Source: Desulfobacterales bacterium
Lineage (GTDB): Bacteria > Desulfobacterota > Desulfobacteria > Desulfobacterales > UBA11574
NCBI GenBank assembly: GCA_012974475.1
Contig: JAAXQD010000185.1
Span: forward strand, 1-18,052
Direction of reading: 5' to 3'
Length of the DNA stretch: 18,052 nt
The notes beneath the pieces are model-generated. The model made no database searches, had not been told where the DNA came from, and saw only the letters and a list, made by a program, of their open reading frames with translations. Below, piece after piece: positions 13,951-18,052 of the stretch; position 1 is the stretch's first letter, and each line of letters starts with the position of its first letter. A program made the position numbers and the translations under genes.

Positions 13951-14673
13951 TCAATGACCCAATGCCTTCATCAACTTCTGCATATCCTCCCAGACATCCC
14001 GTTTTTTGCCTGGATTTCGAAGTAAATAGGCCGGATGAAATGTGGGCAGCACCTTGATCCCCATATATTCGTGAAAACGCCCTTTGAGCTTTGAAATCGG
14101 CACACTGGTTTCAAGGAGTGTCTGGGCGGCAAAGGTCCCTAAAGCGCAAATGAAATCGGGTTTTATCGACGAAATCTGCCGCCTTAAAAAAGGTGAACAG
14201 GCCTTTATCTCATCGGGCATCGGATTTCTGTTGTCCGGAGGCCGGCATTTTAATATGTTACAGATGTAAACCTGTTCACGGGTATAGTTCATGGCTTCTA
14301 TGATCTTGGTAAGCAGCCGTCCTGCAGCGCCCACAAAGGGCTCACCCCTTTGATCCTCTTCATATCCCGGGCCCTCACCCACAAATACCAGTCTGGCATT
14401 GGGATCGCCGGCACCAAATACGATATTCTTTCGGCCTTCCGAGAGCTTGCAGCGGCGGCAGTCACCCAGGTCCATCCGGACGTCCTCGAGCGTTTCAGCA
14501 CAAGGACTGTTTTTGTGCCCCCAAGCCTCGATTTTTTGAAGACTCTCCGTTGAGCAGTTAAAGCCCCGGCATCCGCTTTCAGCCAGAAACCTGAGGTAGC
14601 TGTCCATACCGTTGAGCGCTTCTTCAAGGTCTTTTTTTGCAGCCTTTGCGGTATATTTTAGAGTTGATTTCAT
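13951..14673 (-). CDS. udg: Family-4 uracil-DNA glycosylase with 4Fe-4S cluster
   Basis: It removes uracil from DNA in base-excision repair. From ATG at 14673 the product is 240 residues; an in-frame TTG at 14691 would add six. The four cluster cysteines fit the family spacing: C72 and C75 (CRRC), C143 (LKCRPPDNRNP) and C159 (KACSPF). Motif A is GEGPGYEED (99-107) and motif B HPAYLLRNP (213-221). The first 65 residues are an extra N-terminal extension with several cysteines (GCRGFNC) that I cannot assign; many bacterial members have such a low-complexity head. The gene starts about 30 bases after the coaBC stop and probably shares its transcript. The fit to family 4 is strong; family 5 would show different motifs. 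Confidence 0.94.
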   Translation of the reverse strand: MKSTLKYTAKAAKKDLEEALNGMDSYLRFLAESGCRGFNCSTESLQKIEAWGHKNSPCAETLEDVRMDLGDCRRCKLSEGRKNIVFGAGDPNARLVFVGEGPGYEEDQRGEPFVGAAGRLLTKIIEAMNYTREQVYICNILKCRPPDNRNPMPDEIKACSPFLRRQISSIKPDFICALGTFAAQTLLETSVPISKLKGRFHEYMGIKVLPTFHPAYLLRNPGKKRDVWEDMQKLMKALGH

Positions 14674-14703
14674 TGGGCTAATATTTTCCAAGATCTTAAA
14701 ATA

Positions 14704-15900
14704 TTAAGTACTTTTTAATATACGATCCAACAGGATATGGGCCACCGCATCTTTTCCCATCACAGGCAAGGGCTCTTGGGTTCCGTCTTTGTAGAACAGG
14801 GTCACCTTGTTGGTATCGGCACCGAAACCCGAAGAAGGTTCGCCAACGATATTTCCCACGATAATATCAAGATTTTTTTCAACCCGCTTTGTTTCTGCAT
14901 GCTGTTCAAGGTTTTCTGTTTCCGCGGCAAACCCCACGAGGATCTGGTCCTTTTTTCTCCTGCCGATTTCTTTCAGAATATCCTGGGTTCTTTCCAGATA
15001 CAACACCCGTTCACCTTTTTCCTTTTTTATTTTTTGGGTGGCCGGGTCTTTGGGTCGATAATCGGAGACCGCCGCTGTTTTTATAATTATGTCGGAATGT
15101 TCCACATTCTCGAACACCGCCCGGGCCATCTCCCGGGCGGTCTGGATCCGGATGACCTTTACATTATTGGGATCCGGAAGATGTGTCGGACCGGTAATCA
15201 GGGTAACCGCCCCGCCCCGATATTCCGCTGCCCTGGCAACTGCAAAGCCCATCTTGCCGGAAGAAGGATTGCTGATAAATCTGACGGGATCGACAGGTTC
15301 CCGGGTAGGACCTGAAGTGACCAGTATTTTTTTATCTTTCAGGTCTTTGGTTGACAGGTAATATGCAATTCTGTCCACGATGTCTTCAGGTTCGGGAAGG
15401 CGGCCGGGGCCGGTGGTTCCACATGCCAGAGTTCCGGATTCCGGGGCTACAATAAAATGTCCATCAGCCCTGAGTGTCTCAAGATTCCGCTGTACCGCCC
15501 GGCTTTCAAACATATGCGTGTTCATCGAAGGGCAGACGATCACGGGACAGGTTACTGCCAGCAGGAAAGTGCTCAGCGCATCGTCGGCAATTCCGCTGGA
15601 CAACTTGCCGATAATATTGGCCGTTGCCGGAGCAATTACCACGGCATCCGCCGCTTCGGCCCATTGGATGTGCCGTATGGATGCGACATCATTCTTCTCG
15701 AAAAGATCGGTACACACCGGTTGAGCGGACAAGGCTTCAAAGGTTAAAGGCCCCACGAACCACTGGGCATTCTCTGTCATGATCACCCGGACGTTGGCGC
15801 CCTGCTTTACCAGAAGCCTTAAAAGTTCGACACTTTTGTATGCCGCAATTCCGCCGGACACCCCCAGTATGATATTTTTTTTCTCGATTACGGTTTTCAT
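14704..15900 (-). CDS. coaBC: Bifunctional phosphopantothenoylcysteine decarboxylase / phosphopantothenate-cysteine ligase
   Basis: A 398-residue flavoprotein catalysing two consecutive coenzyme A steps. The N-terminal CoaC domain has LGVSGGIAAYK (12-22), catalytic H77 (IRHIQW), the FMN-binding APATANIIGKL, PSMNTHM with N127, and the flap cysteine C160 (LACGTTGPG). The CoaB domain starts near 188 with ILVTSGPTREPVDPVRFISNPSSGKMG (N211 in the nucleotide site), then AAVSDYRPK, KIKKEKGE and VGFAAET. Order and length are as in E. coli Dfp. The ATG at 15900 lies just after an intergenic repeat that supplies GGAG 14 bases upstream, and a four-codon mini-ORF (ATG-ACA-AAC-CGA-TGA) ends on its start codon. 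UDG follows about 30 bases later. Confidence 0.98.
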   Translation of the reverse strand: MKTVIEKKNIILGVSGGIAAYKSVELLRLLVKQGANVRVIMTENAQWFVGPLTFEALSAQPVCTDLFEKNDVASIRHIQWAEAADAVVIAPATANIIGKLSSGIADDALSTFLLAVTCPVIVCPSMNTHMFESRAVQRNLETLRADGHFIVAPESGTLACGTTGPGRLPEPEDIVDRIAYYLSTKDLKDKKILVTSGPTREPVDPVRFISNPSSGKMGFAVARAAEYRGGAVTLITGPTHLPDPNNVKVIRIQTAREMARAVFENVEHSDIIIKTAAVSDYRPKDPATQKIKKEKGERVLYLERTQDILKEIGRRKKDQILVGFAAETENLEQHAETKRVEKNLDIIVGNIVGEPSSGFGADTNKVTLFYKDGTQEPLPVMGKDAVAHILLDRILKST

Positions 15901-15930
15901 CGGTTTGTCATCACTCCGGATATTTCATGG

Positions 15931-15999
15931 CGATGCAATGCCATCTAATCTTTCCCTTAAAGCGGGACGCTGAAAAAAGAAATTAAATACGATCAATTA
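15931..15999 (-). repeat. Diverged intergenic repeat, copy A (TPR-coaBC gap)
   Basis: Partner of 1503-1568, with the same orientation relative to transcription. It shares CGATGC, the 13-mer CTTAAAGCGGGAC (15956-15968), an A-run with GAAAT, and GATCAATTA (15991-15999). The TAA stop of the TPR gene lies within the terminal block. A small inverted repeat, ATGGC-8-GCCAT (15927-15944), overlaps its other end. Both copies sit between a stop and the next start of co-directional genes. Confidence 0.65.
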
Positions 16000-16257
16000 G
16001 GGTTTAAGCTTCTTAAGCTTTTCCAGGGTGTTGTGCGTAAGCAAAAGATCGATCCATCTGCCGAACAACCTGACAAGATCATCCGAACCTATTTCAATGA
16101 GTTGGGTCTCAATTTCAGAAAGCGCATCCACAAGATCCGGGTTCCCGGGCTCACGTTCCAAAAGATAATGATAGATTTCAGCCGCTTTTTTCAAATTCCC
16201 CTGGTCCACAAGGACCTTTGCCATTGTCCGGGTATAAAAGACGTCGTCTGCATTCAA
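15997..16257 (-). CDS. Short TPR-like protein
   Basis: An 86-residue soluble protein that is probably all-helical. VFYTRTMAKVLVDQGNLKKA then AEIYHYLLEREPGNPDLVDA (about 6-46) fits one tetratricopeptide repeat with the usual small/large residue pattern and the terminal P. The rest (SEIETQLIEIG...LFGRWIDLLL) looks like a partial second helix pair. One or two repeats are too few to predict a partner, but it implies protein-protein contact. The start is TTG at 16257, overlapping the ftsB-like stop as TTGA, with AAAAAAGG about 10 bases upstream; an ATG at codon 12 is the alternative. Coupling to the murJ and ftsB-like genes hints at an envelope or division role, which is inference. Confidence 0.75.
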   Translation of the reverse strand: MNADDVFYTRTMAKVLVDQGNLKKAAEIYHYLLEREPGNPDLVDALSEIETQLIEIGSDDLVRLFGRWIDLLLTHNTLEKLKKLKP

Positions 16258-16556
16258 TTTTTGTCGGCCTTTTTTGGTTTTTTTACTTTAATGATCACTT
16301 CATCCTTACCGATAACACCCAGTTCCTGTCTGGCTATATTTTCAACATATTTGGGATCGTTCTTTAATCGTCCGATCTCGCGGTATAAAGAGATGTTCTC
16401 CTGTTTAAGCGCCATATTTTTCTGTAACAGTCCATCCCTTTCCGTTTTCAGCCGATTTAGATCTACCAAACCATTTTCGCCGAAAACAACGAAAAACAAC
16501 AATAAAAACATCGACACCACGGTCAGTGTCAACATAATGCTATTTTTTAAACTCAC
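16254..16556 (-). CDS. ftsB: FtsB/DivIC-family septum formation initiator
   Basis: A 100-residue bitopic inner-membrane protein. A short cytoplasmic head is followed by one membrane segment (about 8-26, IMLTLTVVSMFLLLFFVVF). A periplasmic coiled coil comes next (about 33-66, with a leucine/isoleucine heptad pattern in LKTERDGLLQKNMALKQE and ISLYREIGRLKND). The conserved YVENIARQELGVIGKDE (about 69-85) is the FtsB/DivIC signature, and the tail is lysine-rich. In the family it bridges FtsL and FtsQ/DivIB in the divisome. The start is GTG at 16556, overlapping the murJ stop as GTGA; the stop overlaps the TPR gene start. FtsB genes often sit by enolase or ispD, so murJ as neighbour is less usual. 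A standalone assignment as FtsB versus another DivIC paralogue cannot be proven here. Confidence 0.88.
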   Translation of the reverse strand: MSLKNSIMLTLTVVSMFLLLFFVVFGENGLVDLNRLKTERDGLLQKNMALKQENISLYREIGRLKNDPKYVENIARQELGVIGKDEVIIKVKKPKKADKN

Positions 16557-18052
16557 TTTCTACCCGTCCCTATCCTGGCAATCGCCATTACCTTTTCCAG
16601 TTCCCGGCTCTTAAACAACACGGAAAAAGAACCGTATAGCACCAGTCCGATGAGGATGCTTCCCAATACCCCGAAAAAAAGGCCGGAAAGGGTTCCGCCT
16701 TCAGGGGGAATAATTATGAGTGCCGCTGCCCAAACCACCGTCCCCATAATTCCGGAACAAATCATCGTTTTACAGGCGGACTCCGCAATACTTTTCAACC
16801 CCAACGCGCCGAGCTTTGCTCTCAGGGCCCAGACCAGAAGCCCCAGGTTCAGCATCGAAGCCAGGGACGTGGAAAGTGCAAGTCCCCCGTGTCCCATGGG
16901 CCCCATAAGAATGATTCCCAGTACGATATTGGCACAAACGGACACTGCACCGGTTATGACCGGTGTCCGGGTATCCTGCAATGCATAAAATGTCGAAACC
17001 ACAATCCGTACGGCGGAAAAAGCCCACAACCCGATACTATAGTATAAAAGAGCATATGCAGTCAAATGAGTTGTCGTTGCATCAAAAGCGCCCCTTTCAA
17101 ACAATAACGCAACAATCGGCTCCCGCAAAACGATCAGGCCGACCATCGAAGGAATCGTAATAAAAAAAATCAGTTTCATGGCATATGAGAAGGTCTCCCG
17201 AACCGCCTGCAAGTCCTTTTTCGTTGCCTGTCTGGAAAGACTCGGCAGAACCGCCGTTGCGGTTGCGATTGCAAATATTCCAAGGGGAAACTGCACCAGA
17301 CGGTCTGCATAATATAAATACGAAACACTCCCTTGGGCCAGCAACGAGGCAAGAAGGGTCCCCACCAGGATATTGATCTGATAGACCGCAGCGCCGAATA
17401 TGGTGGGGAGCATGAGCCGGCCGATTTTCTTGAGTCCGGGATGGAATATTTTTGCTTTCTGCCAGAAAAAGAATCCTTTTTTGATCAGAAACGGCACTTG
17501 AAGTGCAAGCTGGAAAACACCGCCGATGACCACGCCGACGGCCAGACCTGTTACAGGATCCGTCATGTGGGGTGAAATTAAAAAAACCGAACAAATAATG
17601 GAGATGTTCAAAAAAACAGGCGCAAGGGCCGGTGCAGCGAAATGGCCGAGAACATTGAGGATTCCCATGGAAAGTGCAACCATTCCGATAAAGAAAATAT
17701 ACGGGAACATGACCCGGGTTAAAAAAATCGTGAGGGTAAATTTTTCAGGTGAGTCGGCAAACCCGGGCGCGATGATCCGTATGATCAGCGGAGAGAATGC
17801 GATACCTGTGACAGCGACGGCAACCAGCAACACCGAAAGCAGCCTTACGGCGGATCTTGCCATTTCAAAGGCATCTTCTTTTCCACGGTGTGTCAGATAT
17901 TCGGTAAAAACAGGAATAAAAGCAACACTTAACGATCCTTCGGCAAAAAGTCTTCTTAGGAGATTCGGAATTCTGAACGCCACAAAAAATGCATCTGAAC
18001 TGAGCCCGGCACCGAAAAAACCGGCGACGAAAGAATAACGTTGAGAAATTGT
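16553..18052 (-). CDS. murJ: Lipid II flippase MurJ, 5' end outside window
   Basis: The frame is open from base 18052 to the stop at 16553, giving 500 residues; the family has 510-530, so roughly 15-25 N-terminal residues are missing. The first residues in the window run into GAGLSSDAFFVAFRIPNLLRR, then LFAEGSLSVAFIPVF, the diagnostic MurJ TM1-TM2 region. An internal GTG at 17983 could be mistaken for the start, but conserved residues precede it. About fourteen hydrophobic segments are spread evenly along the protein, as in MOP-superfamily exporters. PFGIFAIA-type QFPLGIFAIATATAVLPSLS and FYALQDTRTPVITG are conserved. It flips the peptidoglycan precursor lipid II across the inner membrane. 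Its stop overlaps the ftsB-like start by 4 bases. Confidence 0.97.
   Translation of the reverse strand, partial: TISQRYSFVAGFFGAGLSSDAFFVAFRIPNLLRRLFAEGSLSVAFIPVFTEYLTHRGKEDAFEMARSAVRLLSVLLVAVAVTGIAFSPLIIRIIAPGFADSPEKFTLTIFLTRVMFPYIFFIGMVALSMGILNVLGHFAAPALAPVFLNISIICSVFLISPHMTDPVTGLAVGVVIGGVFQLALQVPFLIKKGFFFWQKAKIFHPGLKKIGRLMLPTIFGAAVYQINILVGTLLASLLAQGSVSYLYYADRLVQFPLGIFAIATATAVLPSLSRQATKKDLQAVRETFSYAMKLIFFITIPSMVGLIVLREPIVALLFERGAFDATTTHLTAYALLYYSIGLWAFSAVRIVVSTFYALQDTRTPVITGAVSVCANIVLGIILMGPMGHGGLALSTSLASMLNLGLLVWALRAKLGALGLKSIAESACKTMICSGIMGTVVWAAALIIIPPEGGTLSGLFFGVLGSILIGLVLYGSFSVLFKSRELEKVMAIARIGTGRK

Noticed and set aside
16033..16614. Plus-strand frame of 193 codons opposite the TPR, ftsB-like and murJ genes
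   Set aside because: It covers three coupled minus-strand genes with clear family features. Its hydrophobic look mirrors the antisense of lysine- and leucine-rich coding sequence.
1..18052. Phage, defence island, CRISPR array, toxin-antitoxin or secondary-metabolite system
   Set aside because: Every gene but a few small ones has a clear housekeeping family, gene direction is uniform, and no regular direct repeats, integrase-flanked island or abrupt composition change is visible. xerC is the chromosomal recombinase, not a phage integrase.

Overview
This window is a dense, almost entirely minus-strand block of housekeeping genes from a Gram-negative bacterium. Gene content and order (xerC-hslV-hslU next to an arginine cluster, argH followed by a small lipoprotein gene, lysA and dapF, plus an nfeD/slipin pair, a family-4 uracil-DNA glycosylase and a bifunctional coaBC) point to the Desulfobacterota (former Deltaproteobacteria), most likely a Desulfobacterales-type sulfate reducer. 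That placement rests on synteny and protein style read by eye; no phylogeny was run. No phage, plasmid, CRISPR, tRNA or rRNA features are visible.

Layout in the direction of transcription (high to low coordinates). (1) 18052-15997: murJ (5' end outside the window), a FtsB/DivIC-like gene and a short TPR gene, with successive starts and stops overlapping. (2) 15900-11710: coaBC, family-4 uracil-DNA glycosylase, NfeD membrane protease and its slipin (SPFH) partner. (3) 11709-7616: two candidate sigma70 promoters and a leader hairpin open a second unit with a small basic Rho-N-like protein, a HAD phosphatase, xerC, hslV and hslU. (4) 7419-3940: argD, argF and argH, tightly overlapping, but without argB and argG, which usually sit beside them in relatives; argD carries a 3' frameshifting deletion. 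(5) 3925-972: lptM-like lipoprotein, lysA, dapF and folK. (6) 984-1: a small membrane-anchored YHS-like metal-site protein, then a transaldolase-family gene whose 3' end is outside the window.

Together the genes cover envelope and division (murJ, ftsB, lptM), CoA and folate synthesis (coaBC, folK), arginine and lysine/diaminopimelate synthesis (argD, argF, argH, lysA, dapF), DNA repair and chromosome resolution (udg, xerC) and proteolytic quality control (hslUV, nfeD/slipin).

No convincing new multi-gene system is present. The items most worth a second look are the argD lesion, a decayed ORF-like sequence in the hslU-argD gap where argB is expected, a diverged intergenic repeat present twice (1503-1568 and 15931-15999), the lptM-like gene that is easy to overlook, a strong hairpin between hslV and hslU, and the regulated-looking leader of the Rho-N-like gene.
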